From contig OW818645.1 of NCBI GenBank assembly GCA_942492835.1, forward strand, positions 992,001 through 1,056,000: a DNA stretch of 64,000 nucleotides, in the 5' to 3' direction. The translations under genes were made by a program, and so were the position numbers. Source of the stretch: GWB2-37-7 sp942492835 (lineage in GTDB: Bacteria > Bacillota > Clostridia > Lutisporales > Lutisporaceae). Below, piece by piece: positions 41,964 through 50,995 of the stretch. Within the stretch, counting starts at the first letter, position 1, and each line of letters opens with the position of its first letter. Under the pieces are notes generated by a model that was given only the letters and a program-made list of their open reading frames with translations, had not been told where the DNA came from and did no database searches.

Positions 41964-43205
41964 TTATTTTATAGTTCTATTTTCAACTACAACTTTACCA
42001 TTCTTAATAACTTTATCAACATGATTGATGCCGTAATGATATACTATGTAATCTACATTTGGAGCATCAAATATTACCAAATCAGCCTTTTTACCCTTTT
42101 CCAAGCTTCCGATTTCATGCTGTCTATCAATTGCATAAGCAGCATTTAGTGTCATCGCCTTTATTATCTCTTCTGGTGTAAGCTTCATGCCAAAACATGC
42201 AAAAGACATAATCATCTGAAGGCTCTCAGTAGGGCTGGTACCTGGATTATAGTCTGTTGCAATTGCTACCCTTACACCTTCATCTATCATCTTTCTTGCC
42301 TGTGCATATTTACCAAGCATCAGATAAAATGAAGTTCCTGGGAGAACTACTGCTGTTACTCCTGCCTTTGCCATATCCTTTATTCCCTTATCAGAAGCAG
42401 CTAGCAAGTGATCTGCAGAAGCAGCATTCATTTCAGCTGCTAGTTCTGCCCCTTGCAGTGGTACAATCTCATCAGCATGTATTTTTAGTTTAAAACCAAG
42501 AGTTCTTGCCTTTTGCATTATAAGCTTTGATTCTTCAGGTGAGAAAACACCCTCTTCACAGAATATGTCTACAAATTCTGCAAGCTTATTGTCTGCAACA
42601 TAGGGCATAACCTTTTCAAACATAAAATCCATGTAGCCTTGTGTATTTCCTTTAAATTCTGGAGGTATTGCATGAGCACCCATATATGTTGAAACTATAT
42701 CTACAGGCTGTTCATTGTTCAACTCCAGCGCTGCTTGCAGACATTTTACCTCTGTATCAAAATCAAGACCGTAGCCGCTTTTGGCTTCAACTGTCGTAGT
42801 GCCATGAACCAGCATTTCTCTTAGGCTTTTATTCGCCTTTTCCTTCAACTGTTCTTTTGTAGCATTTCTAGTATTATTAACTGTGCTAAGTATTCCGCCA
42901 CCCATTTTTAGTATTTCAAGATAGGGCACTCCTTTTAGTTTAAGCGGAAGCTCCTTTTCTCTGGAGCCTCCATGTACTAAATGCGTATGTGCATCTATTA
43001 GTCCTGGTGTTACTGTTTTGCCCTTTGCATCAATAATCACTGTATTACTGCTTATCAGCTCTTTTGCAGGGCTGCCGATTTGTACCTCTAGTATTAAACT
43101 ATCCTTTATCGCTATATAGCCATCTTCAATAATACCCGCACCATTCTCACTATCCTTGCAGGTAGCTATATTAGAAGCATTTATTATTATTAAGTCCGCA
43201 AACAT
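41964..43205 (-). CDS. hutI: Imidazolonepropionase
   Basis: 413 residues, amidohydrolase superfamily; hydrolyses 4-imidazolone-5-propanoate to N-formimino-L-glutamate. Metal ligands in DAHTHLVHGG (H-x-H at about 72-74), KIHADEI (about 240) and a late aspartate in ATDYNPGTSPTES. Length is standard (about 410). Ribosome binding site AAGGAG. Located 19 bases after hutH. Confidence 0.95.
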   Translation of the reverse strand: MFADLIIINASNIATCKDSENGAGIIEDGYIAIKDSLILEVQIGSPAKELISSNTVIIDAKGKTVTPGLIDAHTHLVHGGSREKELPLKLKGVPYLEILKMGGGILSTVNNTRNATKEQLKEKANKSLREMLVHGTTTVEAKSGYGLDFDTEVKCLQAALELNNEQPVDIVSTYMGAHAIPPEFKGNTQGYMDFMFEKVMPYVADNKLAEFVDIFCEEGVFSPEESKLIMQKARTLGFKLKIHADEIVPLQGAELAAEMNAASADHLLAASDKGIKDMAKAGVTAVVLPGTSFYLMLGKYAQARKMIDEGVRVAIATDYNPGTSPTESLQMIMSFACFGMKLTPEEIIKAMTLNAAYAIDRQHEIGSLEKGKKADLVIFDAPNVDYIVYHYGINHVDKVIKNGKVVVENRTIK

Positions 43206-43224
43206 ATTAATCTCCTTCTATATA

Positions 43225-44751
43225 TTACTCAAGCTCACCAATAGCCTGCTCTACAGCTTTTACTAGCTCTGCTGACTTTACCATCTTGTCAAACTTGTTC
43301 ATATCTATATACATTATTCTGTCATGGTCTACAGGTGTAACCTGTTGTTTAATTACATCAATTGCTGCTCTTGTACCCTTACCAAGCTTAACATCGCCTC
43401 TAAAACTCATAGCTTGATATGCCGCAAATCCCTCTATACCTATAACCTTCTCTGCATTGTCAAGTATTAGTCTTGCTTTTCTTGCAGCGGTTGTACCCAT
43501 ACTTACATGATCTTCCTGATTTGCTGAGGATGGTATGGAATCTACGCTGGCTGGGTGTGCTAAAACCTTGTTTTCCGATACCATAGAAGCAGCCGCGTAT
43601 TGAGTTATCATGAAGCCTGAATTTAGACCACCTTTATTTGTAAGGAAGGCAGGTAAATCATTAAGCTGTGGATTTACCAATCTTTCTATACGTCTTTCAG
43701 ATACGTTTGCCAGCTCTGAAACTGCTATACCAAGGAAATCCATAGCTAATGCCATTGGCTGTCCGTGGAAGTTTCCTCCTGATATAACTTGATTTTGATC
43801 TGTAAATATCAAAGGATTATCAGTAGCTGCGTTTATCTCTATTGTAACTATGTTCTTAACATAGCTGATTGCATCTCTAGTTGCACCGTGTATTTGAGGT
43901 ATGCATCTTAATGAATATGCATCCTGAACTCTTATTTCACCTTGTCTTGTTGTAAGCTCACTGCCCTCTATTAGTCTTAGCATATTTCTCGCTTCTATCA
44001 TCTGTCCTTGCTGTCCTCTTGCCATATGTACCTTTTCATCATAGGCATCAACAATACCCTTTAGTGCTTCCATAGTCATAGCAGATATTATAGCTGCATT
44101 CTTTGCTAGATTTTCAGCATCATAAACAGCAAGTGCTCCTATGGATGTCATAGCCTGTGTACCGTTTATTAAAGCCAAGCCCTCTTTGGAGGTCAACTCA
44201 ACAACAGTTATTCCCGCTTTGTCCATTGCTTCTCTGCCAGGCATTCTTTGACCCTTATATATTGCTTCTCCTTCTCCCATCATTACCAACACCAAATGAG
44301 AAAGAGGCGCCAAATCTCCGCTTGCACCTAGTGAACCTTTTTCTGGAATTATTGGATGTACTCCCTTATTCAACATTTCCAGCAATGTACCAATTGTCTC
44401 ATATCTTATGCCTGAAAAGCCCTTTGAAAGTGCATTTGCTCTTAGAAGCATCATTCCTCTTACAACCTCTTCAGATAAGGGATTTCCCATTGCACATGAG
44501 TGACTGATAATAAGGTTTCTCTGAAGTTCTTTAGTATCTTTCTTTGATATATATGTATCACTAAATTTTCCAAAGCCTGTAGTTATTCCATATACAACTG
44601 CCTCTTCATCTACCAGCTTATCTACATATGTCCTAGCTTTTCTTACCTTTTGTACTGCGTTTTCAGAAAGCTCTACTGTAAAATTACATCTGGCTACATT
44701 AACCAAATCCTTTATAGTTAAATGCTCTCCGTCTATTATTAAATGTCCCAT
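43225..44751 (-). CDS. hutH: Histidine ammonia-lyase
   Basis: 508 residues, typical for HAL. The autocatalytic MIO cofactor triad Ala-Ser-Gly is at 143-145 in GSLGASGDLAPLSH. Also present: YGITTGFGKF, the QDAYSLRC-type segment (VQDAYSLRCIPQIHGA) and the C-terminal helices. Converts histidine to urocanate. The ATG at 44751 is chosen over the GTG at 44763, which overlaps GAGGAG. Operon hutH-hutI-fchA-ynzC; urocanase (hutU) is not between hutH and hutI as it commonly is. Confidence 0.95.
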   Translation of the reverse strand: MGHLIIDGEHLTIKDLVNVARCNFTVELSENAVQKVRKARTYVDKLVDEEAVVYGITTGFGKFSDTYISKKDTKELQRNLIISHSCAMGNPLSEEVVRGMMLLRANALSKGFSGIRYETIGTLLEMLNKGVHPIIPEKGSLGASGDLAPLSHLVLVMMGEGEAIYKGQRMPGREAMDKAGITVVELTSKEGLALINGTQAMTSIGALAVYDAENLAKNAAIISAMTMEALKGIVDAYDEKVHMARGQQGQMIEARNMLRLIEGSELTTRQGEIRVQDAYSLRCIPQIHGATRDAISYVKNIVTIEINAATDNPLIFTDQNQVISGGNFHGQPMALAMDFLGIAVSELANVSERRIERLVNPQLNDLPAFLTNKGGLNSGFMITQYAAASMVSENKVLAHPASVDSIPSSANQEDHVSMGTTAARKARLILDNAEKVIGIEGFAAYQAMSFRGDVKLGKGTRAAIDVIKQQVTPVDHDRIMYIDMNKFDKMVKSAELVKAVEQAIGELE

Positions 44752-44830
44752 TAAAAGCTTCACTCCTCACAAAATATTTTACATCTATCATTCTACCAAA
44801 CTATAATATAAAAAGTAAACCATATATTGA

Positions 44831-46705
44831 CTATCTGCGTCGTCTTTCCCTTCCTCTATCGCTTCTACCTCGTTCAGGCTTCTTATCATGCTGTTTACCT
44901 TGTCCGGCAGGTGGTTTTATTAGGCATTTTTCATCATAGCCTATCAAATCCTTTCTGCCAGCCTTTACCAAAGCTTTATATATTAAGTCATAGTTTTTGG
45001 GGTTTCTATACTGTATCAAAGCCCTTTGCATTTCCTTATCTTCAGGAGCTTTTGGCACATACACAGGTTTCATGGTTCTAGGGTCTACTCCTGTATAATA
45101 CATACAGGTAGATAAGGTTCCTGGTGTAGGATAAAAATCTTGTATTTGCTCAGGGTTGTAGCCCATATCTCTTACATATTCAGCTAACTCTATAGCTGCA
45201 TATAAATCACTTCCCGGATGACTAGACATTAGATAAGGAACAAGGTATTGCTCTTTACCTATACGATTGTTTATCCTATTATACTTACTTACAAATCTGT
45301 CATAAACTTGTCTTCTCGGCTTTCCCATATAGTGCAGCACTGTATCTGAGACGTGTTCTGGAGCAACCTTTAGCTGACCACTTATATGATGCTCGCACAA
45401 TTCCTTAAAAAATTCATCGCTGGGGTCTGCCATCAAATAATCATATCTTATACCTGACCTTATGAAAACCTTCTTTACTCCTGGCAAAGCCCTTAAGTTC
45501 CTCAAAGTATTAAGGTACTCCTTATGATCCACCTTTAGGTTTTTACAAGGTATTGGATGCATACATTGCTTTTTCTTGCAAACACCCTCCTTAAGCTGCT
45601 TGTCGCAAGCAGGAGCGTGGAAATTTGCAGTAGGTCCTCCCACATCATGTATATAGCCTTTAAAGTCAGGCTCTTTTATCATCTGCTTTGCCTCTTGAAC
45701 TATAGACTCATTACTTCTAGATTGTATTACCCTGCCTTGATGAAAGGTCAACGCGCAGAAAGAACATCCACCAAAACACCCTCTTTGTGAAGTAAGACTG
45801 AACTTTACCTCTGTAAGTGCAGGTATCCCGCCATCCTTCTCATATATGGGGTGATAGGTTCTGGTAAACTTAAGTCTGTATACTTCATCTAGTTCTTCCT
45901 CTTCCATAGGCTGAGAAGGAGGATTTTGCACCAGATACTTTTCTCCATGAGGCTGTATTATAGTTTTGCCTGTGTTGTAATCCTGCTCCTCATACTGCAC
46001 CATAAATGCCTCTGCATACTTCTTTTTGTTTGAGCTTACATCTTCATAGCTTGGTACTACTATGGCATCTTGTATATGCTCTACATCGGAAGTTATATAT
46101 GAAGTACCGTTTATATAAGTTAGGTATTTTGCTTCTATACCAGAATCAAGAGCTTCTGCAATCTGCAAAATAGGCTTTTCGCCCATGCCATAGACCATCA
46201 AGTCGGCTCTGGTATCAAACATTATTGATCTTCTCACCTTGTCGTCCCAGTAGTCATAATGTGCAAAGCGGCGTAGGCTTGCCTCTATACCTCCAATTAT
46301 TACTGGTACATCCTTATAGGCTTCCTTCAAACGATTGCAGTATACAATCAAGGCTCTGTCTGGTCTATATCCATCCTTACCACCAGGAGAATACATATCT
46401 CCTCTTCTTTTCCTCTTGCTAGTGGTATAATGATTTACCATGGAATCAATATTTCCCGAGGAAACAAGAAAAGCTAGTCTAGGCTTGCCTAGCTCCTTGA
46501 AGGCTTCAACATTCCGCCAGTTCGGCTGCGAAATAATGCCTACTTTATAACCCTTGCTTTCCAAAAATCTAGCTATAATAGCAGTCCCGAAGCTAGGATG
46601 ATCAACATAAGCATCTCCACTTATAAAAACAAAATCTAGTTGTTCAATATCTCTTTTTCTTAAATCAAACTTAGAAATAGGAAGGAAATCTTCCCTTATA
46701 TGCAT
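44831..46705 (-). CDS. YgiQ-family radical SAM protein
   Basis: 624 residues. N-terminal cobalamin-binding-like domain (about 25-120) and a radical SAM core with the cluster motif CFGGCSFC (about 313-320, CX3CX2C), then a C-terminal region with PTPGTLSTCMYYTGVDP and a basic low-complexity tail (KPERGRSDRGRERRRR). A cysteine-rich insertion (CDKQLKEGVCKKKQCMHPIPC) is a family feature. Function of YgiQ proteins is unknown. It ends 67 bases upstream of the hut operon on the same strand. Confidence 0.9.
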   Translation of the reverse strand: MHIREDFLPISKFDLRKRDIEQLDFVFISGDAYVDHPSFGTAIIARFLESKGYKVGIISQPNWRNVEAFKELGKPRLAFLVSSGNIDSMVNHYTTSKRKRRGDMYSPGGKDGYRPDRALIVYCNRLKEAYKDVPVIIGGIEASLRRFAHYDYWDDKVRRSIMFDTRADLMVYGMGEKPILQIAEALDSGIEAKYLTYINGTSYITSDVEHIQDAIVVPSYEDVSSNKKKYAEAFMVQYEEQDYNTGKTIIQPHGEKYLVQNPPSQPMEEEELDEVYRLKFTRTYHPIYEKDGGIPALTEVKFSLTSQRGCFGGCSFCALTFHQGRVIQSRSNESIVQEAKQMIKEPDFKGYIHDVGGPTANFHAPACDKQLKEGVCKKKQCMHPIPCKNLKVDHKEYLNTLRNLRALPGVKKVFIRSGIRYDYLMADPSDEFFKELCEHHISGQLKVAPEHVSDTVLHYMGKPRRQVYDRFVSKYNRINNRIGKEQYLVPYLMSSHPGSDLYAAIELAEYVRDMGYNPEQIQDFYPTPGTLSTCMYYTGVDPRTMKPVYVPKAPEDKEMQRALIQYRNPKNYDLIYKALVKAGRKDLIGYDEKCLIKPPAGQGKQHDKKPERGRSDRGRERRRR

Positions 46706-46739
46706 TTAATCACTTCCATATTAAAATCCCCAAAATGTC

Positions 46740-47297
46740 TTAATTGTTTTTTAATTCAAAGCCACAAATAGGGGTATATATTCTTTTGTATTGAATTTGC
46801 TCGCTTTTTATAAGCTCTATCTTATTTACTTCTATCTTACTTGTTCTTGTTGTATCTATTTCATGTTTTAGTTTCTCAAAAGGAATATTCAAGGTCAAAT
46901 CCTGAGCTATAGTTATATGTGGTGTATAGAGTCTATTCTCCCTTTTAAAGTCCAAGGTCTCTAAAGCAGCGTCAGTATCATTGTTAAGCAGCAAAAGTGC
47001 CTTAGTGCCCCCTCCAAGCCCTATGTACAAGGTGTGTATATCTTGTTTGCCCTTAAAACAGTCTATATCATCTAACCTCAGCTCAAAAGCTTGATGTTTA
47101 CCTGCTATATCCTTTAGAAGCTTCTCTATTTTTGAAGCTTGTTCACTATTTATATCTCCAAGGAATTTCAATGTAATATGAAAATTATCTATATGTTTAA
47201 ATCTGCCTTTTGCAGCATTTACTCTTACTTGAGACTGTATTTTGCTAATATCCTCTTTTACTTCCCTACTGAAATTAATACCAATAAAGCTTCTCAT
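46740..47297 (-). CDS. thpR: RNA 2',3'-cyclic phosphodiesterase (2H family)
   Basis: 185 residues with the two HxTx motifs of the 2H phosphoesterases: HITLKFLG (about 40-47) and HITIAQDL (about 125-132). Family members hydrolyse 2',3'-cyclic phosphates and can ligate 2'-5' RNA. ATG at 47297 selected, with GAGGTGAAATA directly upstream; the frame from 47321 would start inside the preceding gene. Confidence 0.9.
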   Translation of the reverse strand: MRSFIGINFSREVKEDISKIQSQVRVNAAKGRFKHIDNFHITLKFLGDINSEQASKIEKLLKDIAGKHQAFELRLDDIDCFKGKQDIHTLYIGLGGGTKALLLLNNDTDAALETLDFKRENRLYTPHITIAQDLTLNIPFEKLKHEIDTTRTSKIEVNKIELIKSEQIQYKRIYTPICGFELKNN

Positions 47298-47307
47298 TAT
47301 TTCACCT

Positions 47308-47643
47308 CTAAAAAATTTCACCTAATGCTATAGATGCTAACATAATTACTAGCCCTGTTATAAATAGAAGATAGTCCCATCTTATTCGATCCTTATGTTC
47401 ATTTTCTTCAACCTCACGATCCACAGGAGTCTTTAGTACCTTTTTTCTAAACCTTGAATAACCGCTGACAATCATGATCCCGCCTATAGTAGAAACTAAT
47501 AGTCCTATAAAAAACTCAAAGTTTATTATAGAAATCAAATTGAATTTGAAGCCAGAAAAAATAATAGATAATAACGCTGGTATTATCATTCCCCCTAATA
47601 TTATAATTAATGAAATTTTTAGTGTCTTTAGCCGTTTATTCAT
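47308..47643 (-). CDS. Small membrane protein (possibly DUF3899-like)
   Basis: 111 residues with three transmembrane helices: about 9-30, 40-60 and 85-105. Between helices 2 and 3 is a basic/acidic cytosolic loop (GYSRFRKKVLKTPVDREVEENEHKDR). The ATG at 47643 gives a clean first helix; the longer frame from 47775 adds 44 residues without a credible ribosome binding site. The start is uncertain. DUF3899 is only a guess from topology and the GGIMIVSGYSRFRKK segment. Confidence 0.6.
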   Translation of the reverse strand: MNKRLKTLKISLIIILGGMIIPALLSIIFSGFKFNLISIINFEFFIGLLVSTIGGIMIVSGYSRFRKKVLKTPVDREVEENEHKDRIRWDYLLFITGLVIMLASIALGEIF

Positions 47644-47790
47644 AATTTTTACATCAAACTCCCTCGCAGTGCTGCATAGCTTATTTTTAATAACAGCACA
47701 AAATATAGTTGTAGTATATAAGTAAATAACTACAACTGTAATTATAACTTTAGTATGTAGCTTCTGACAATACAATATGTAAAATATAGA

Positions 47791-47842
47791 AAAAAGCCTT
47801 TCTGATAGTATTTTGGATTCTACTGTCAGAAAGACTTTTTTC
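47791..47842 (-). terminator. Strong hairpin terminator
   Basis: 20-bp inverted repeat with two imperfect pairs (47791-47810 with 47821-47840), 10-base loop, and A/T tracts on both sides. Lies downstream of the 47926-48447 gene on the minus strand. Confidence 0.75.
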
Positions 47843-47925
47843 TAACTGGAAATAACTATTAATAAATTAATAGCAGCTATTTTAACATATTCACATATTC
47901 TTCCGTTCCTTCTACTTTTTGCTTC

Positions 47926-48447
47926 TCACTCAACTATTCTAACAACTTCCTCTGGAACATTAATTGTCTTTATAATCTTATCAGCAGCATAAATATTTAC
48001 TATAAAGTTAGGCCGTGCCTCTAATAAATTAGAAATATCTTCCTCAGTTATAGAATCTCCAGCTTCTTCAAAGCTTGTAGAGTAAATATTAGTATCTCTA
48101 TCCTCTACCCCAAAACCATAATTAATTCCCGCTGTCTCTGTCCCAACGTATCTTACATGTTCTTCTGGAAAAACAATTTCAAAACCAAGCTTCGTATTTG
48201 TATTATCCAGAAGCTTTGTAGAAGTTTGAAACTTCACTTTGTAATCAAGTCCTAATAATTTGTGCCCAAGATCATTTACAGTTATCTTCCTTAACTCTAT
48301 ACCTTTTATAGAAAAAGTAATATCATTTAGTATATCCTTTTGCACTACATTAGTGTTTTCGTTGTCTTTTTTGAATACAAATAGAACAATAAAAATGCAA
48401 CATAATAGAATAATCGATACTATTAATATTTGATATATTCTCTTCAT
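47926..48447 (-). CDS. Uncharacterised exported or membrane-anchored protein
   Basis: 173 residues. One N-terminal hydrophobic helix (about 5-26) after a basic start, with no canonical lipobox (LLCC is close to a possible C16/C17 site). The rest is a probable beta-rich extracytoplasmic domain. Flanked by terminators or gaps; no functional context. Unknown family. Confidence 0.6.
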   Translation of the reverse strand: MKRIYQILIVSIILLCCIFIVLFVFKKDNENTNVVQKDILNDITFSIKGIELRKITVNDLGHKLLGLDYKVKFQTSTKLLDNTNTKLGFEIVFPEEHVRYVGTETAGINYGFGVEDRDTNIYSTSFEEAGDSITEEDISNLLEARPNFIVNIYAADKIIKTINVPEEVVRIVE

Positions 48448-48609
48448 AATTATACCCCTTAAATTTCAAGTTTGTATTTCTATTACATATTATACGATAT
48501 TAATATTTACGCTTCAATGATTGTATGTGATAATATGTAATTTCAGGTACAATATGCATAATACACAGGGTAGAAATATGAAAAATATTCAAAATACCTC
48601 ATCCAGTGT

Positions 48610-49929
48610 CTACTCCGTTTTATCCCTCATAATATCATAGACTACAGCACTAAATACCTTTATTCCCTTTGCAAGGACTTCTTCGTCAAAGTCAAAAGTC
48701 CTAGCATGACCAGATGCAGCTGTTAATGTAAGAAGCCTCATAAAGGTTGCTTGCCCGCCCTTGTCCTGTACTCTTTTCATCATGTATGAGACATCTTCAC
48801 TTCCACCATTTTTATTTTTAAGTATATCACTTACTTTTATTGCCTTTAATTCTTCTATACATACAGCTCGTACCCTCTCCGCTAATTCATCGTCGCTGTC
48901 AAGGGACTGAGCACCGCCCATCTTCTTAACCTCATACTCAACATTATGTATTTGAGCTGCTCCTTTTATAATACGAAGTGCATATTCTTCTACATATTCA
49001 TTAATCTCCGATGTTTCTCCTCGAACTTCAATTTCCAGCTTGGCTTGATCAGCAATAACATTACGACCTGTTCCAGCAGTTATCTTTCCAACATTTATAC
49101 GGGTTATACCACCGCTATGACGCGGTATTGCCTGAAGATTTAGTATAGCTGTAGCTACAGAAAGCATAACATTGTTGCCTTTTTCTGGTGAACCTCCTGC
49201 ATGAGCTGCTTTTCCATAATAAAACACATCATATTTTGATGTTGCTAATGAACCATAGCTTCCTGGAATTAAGTCACTTTCATCCTTAGCCGGTCTGCCT
49301 GATATGTGGGAAGCAAGAAAATAATCTACATTATCAAGGTGTCCTTTTTCTACTATTGCTTTTGCTCCTCGAACTCCCTCTTCTGCTGGTTGAAAAATAA
49401 GCATTACTTTTCCATGGAGTGAGTCCTTGATATTCATTAAAACTTCAGCTACGCCAATGCCTATTGAAGCATGCCCATCATGACCACAGGCATGCATAAC
49501 TCCGTAATTGATGGAAGAAAAGCCACATTTATATGGTTTATGATTTTCATCATTACTCTCAATTACCCCAAGTGCATCAATATCAAAGCGCATTGCAACT
49601 GTAGGTCCCTCCCCACAGTCTAATATTCCAATTGCCCCAGTAAAACCGCCTTTTGTAGGTTCTAGAAATCTTAGGTCTGCACCATTATCCTTAGCCCATT
49701 GATAATGTTCTTCAAGCTCCACTTCTGAAGGTAGACCCATTCTAGCTTCTGCTTGGCATACATCACAGCCTGTCAGCACTTGATAACCTAAATCTGTCAA
49801 TATTCCTGCGATAATCGAGGAGGTTCTCATTTCAAACCAGCCTGACTCAGCATATTTATGAAAATCCCTTCGCTTTGCTATTATTTTATCTTCTATTTGA
49901 TTTGTATAATTAACAATTTTCTGATACAT
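48610..49929 (-). CDS. M20-family amidohydrolase resembling p-aminobenzoyl-glutamate hydrolase subunit A
   Basis: 439 residues. The N-terminus KRRDFHKYAESGWFEMRTSS and the region RMGLPSEVELEEHYQWAKDNGA match the AbgA subtype, which differs from ordinary M20D hydrolases by this insertion. Metal-binding residues: RFDIDALG, MHACGHDGHASIG (His-Asp-Gly-His) and QPAEEGVRGA (catalytic Glu). It cleaves p-aminobenzoyl-glutamate or similar N-acyl amino acids. The AbgB partner and AbgT transporter are not adjacent, so the substrate is uncertain. Confidence 0.88.
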   Translation of the reverse strand: MYQKIVNYTNQIEDKIIAKRRDFHKYAESGWFEMRTSSIIAGILTDLGYQVLTGCDVCQAEARMGLPSEVELEEHYQWAKDNGADLRFLEPTKGGFTGAIGILDCGEGPTVAMRFDIDALGVIESNDENHKPYKCGFSSINYGVMHACGHDGHASIGIGVAEVLMNIKDSLHGKVMLIFQPAEEGVRGAKAIVEKGHLDNVDYFLASHISGRPAKDESDLIPGSYGSLATSKYDVFYYGKAAHAGGSPEKGNNVMLSVATAILNLQAIPRHSGGITRINVGKITAGTGRNVIADQAKLEIEVRGETSEINEYVEEYALRIIKGAAQIHNVEYEVKKMGGAQSLDSDDELAERVRAVCIEELKAIKVSDILKNKNGGSEDVSYMMKRVQDKGGQATFMRLLTLTAASGHARTFDFDEEVLAKGIKVFSAVVYDIMRDKTE

Positions 49930-50020
49930 ATTCCTTCTCCTTGCTTTAAACTATTTCTCATTACAACTTAACATTCTATGATTGTTTTATGTTTGGATTC
50001 ACCCCCCTTAGAAGCATAAG

Positions 50021-50042
50021 AAACCGTTCGAAACGGTTTATA
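50021..50042 (-). terminator. Hairpin downstream of lipoprotein gene
   Basis: AAACCGTTTCGAACGGTTT on the minus strand, 8-bp arms. No strong T run follows, so termination efficiency is uncertain. Confidence 0.4.
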
Positions 50043-50489
50043 TTACTTTATAACTAGGTAATCTATTAATTTGTAATATCTTATTAATTCTTTTCCATTG
50101 TTATCTGTCCATGATACGGTTATTTTTTTATCTGAAAGTAAATGTATAATATCATCTTTTGTATATGTATTTTTATTATAAAGTAAAATCATCTCTTTAT
50201 CTTTAATAATTTGTTTACCAGGATAATCGCCATCAGCTTCAAAATGGACATTAAAATCATCTTTAAATGTTGGAAACTCTATATTTACATTTTGTATATT
50301 GCTGTTATTTTTTATAGAAGCTTGTATATATAGTTCGTTTAGGTTCGTATTTTTACCTTGTTTTTGTGCTCTTATCTCACATTTAATATCTACTTCTGAA
50401 GGATTTATACTACATCCCTGTAGAGTTACAGTAAGTATTATAATTATAAATAAAGTAAGTATTGAATTAATCAGTATTTTAGTTGACAT
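50043..50489 (-). CDS. Small predicted lipoprotein of unknown function
   Basis: 148 residues. Signal peptide (about 1-25) with lipobox LQGC, so lipid-anchored at the extracellular face. Mature part probably beta-sandwich with segments such as NVNIEFPTFKDDFNVHF. No family recognised. It is close to decayed coding sequence on its 5' side. Confidence 0.6.
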   Translation of the reverse strand: MSTKILINSILTLFIIIILTVTLQGCSINPSEVDIKCEIRAQKQGKNTNLNELYIQASIKNNSNIQNVNIEFPTFKDDFNVHFEADGDYPGKQIIKDKEMILLYNKNTYTKDDIIHLLSDKKITVSWTDNNGKELIRYYKLIDYLVIK

Positions 50490-50529
50490 TTAACCACCCT
50501 TTATATATGTGTTTAGGGAGTTTTACTAG

Positions 50530-50757
50530 ACTCCCTTTTTTTACATAAAATAATAAATAGATACATAATGGCTATAAGACTTTGACCCACCGTAAATTGT
50601 ATCGGTTCCGACAGGAATACCGCCAGTGAAATATAGACCCTCAACGTCTTATTCAGGTGTATAATTTATATAAGTCTCATAATTATAAGTGATTCCATTT
50701 ATAACTTTTTTATCTGTCTTTATTTTTTTAGTATAATAATCCCCAGAAACATTAATA
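50530..50757 (-). pseudogene. Decayed coding fragment
   Basis: On the minus strand one frame reads about 75 codons of protein-like sequence, e.g. DYYTKKIKTDKKVINGITYN, a single in-frame TAA after NYTPE, then DVEGLYFTGGIPVGTDTIYG and GGSKSYSHYVSIYYF, ending at TAA. No start codon with ribosome binding site is found at its head, where a stop precedes it. It looks like the C-terminal remnant of a beta-rich exported protein. The rest of 50758-50990 has no clear gene. Confidence 0.45.
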
Positions 50758-50990
50758 AGTTATAATTGTTGCAGATAGTTGTTTGATAGTAGCATAGAAT
50801 AATATTTGAGCCTTAAGAATTATAAACAAATCGCTGGGGATGTTTCGAGACCCATTAAAAAGGCACGTTATAAGGCATATATAGTGAAAATTTATAGAGA
50901 TTTTCTACAACAAATACAAATTTCACAGTGAAAATAGCTCAGTAATTTTTTTAATATAAATTAGAGGTAGACAGAAAATAACTCTTGTCT
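50758..50990. other. Gene-free region with possible second coding relic
   Basis: A plus-strand frame at about 50805-50932 encodes about 42 residues (e.g. LKNYKQIAGDVSRPIKKARY) without a start or ribosome binding site, ending in TGA. It may be the end of a lost gene. Otherwise no feature. Confidence 0.3.
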
Positions 50991-50995
50991 ATCTT

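Noticed and set aside
50509..50545. Hairpin GGGAGT...ACTCCC with a T run on the plus strand
   Set aside because: It looks like a terminator for plus-strand transcription, but no plus-strand gene ends there, so it was not listed.
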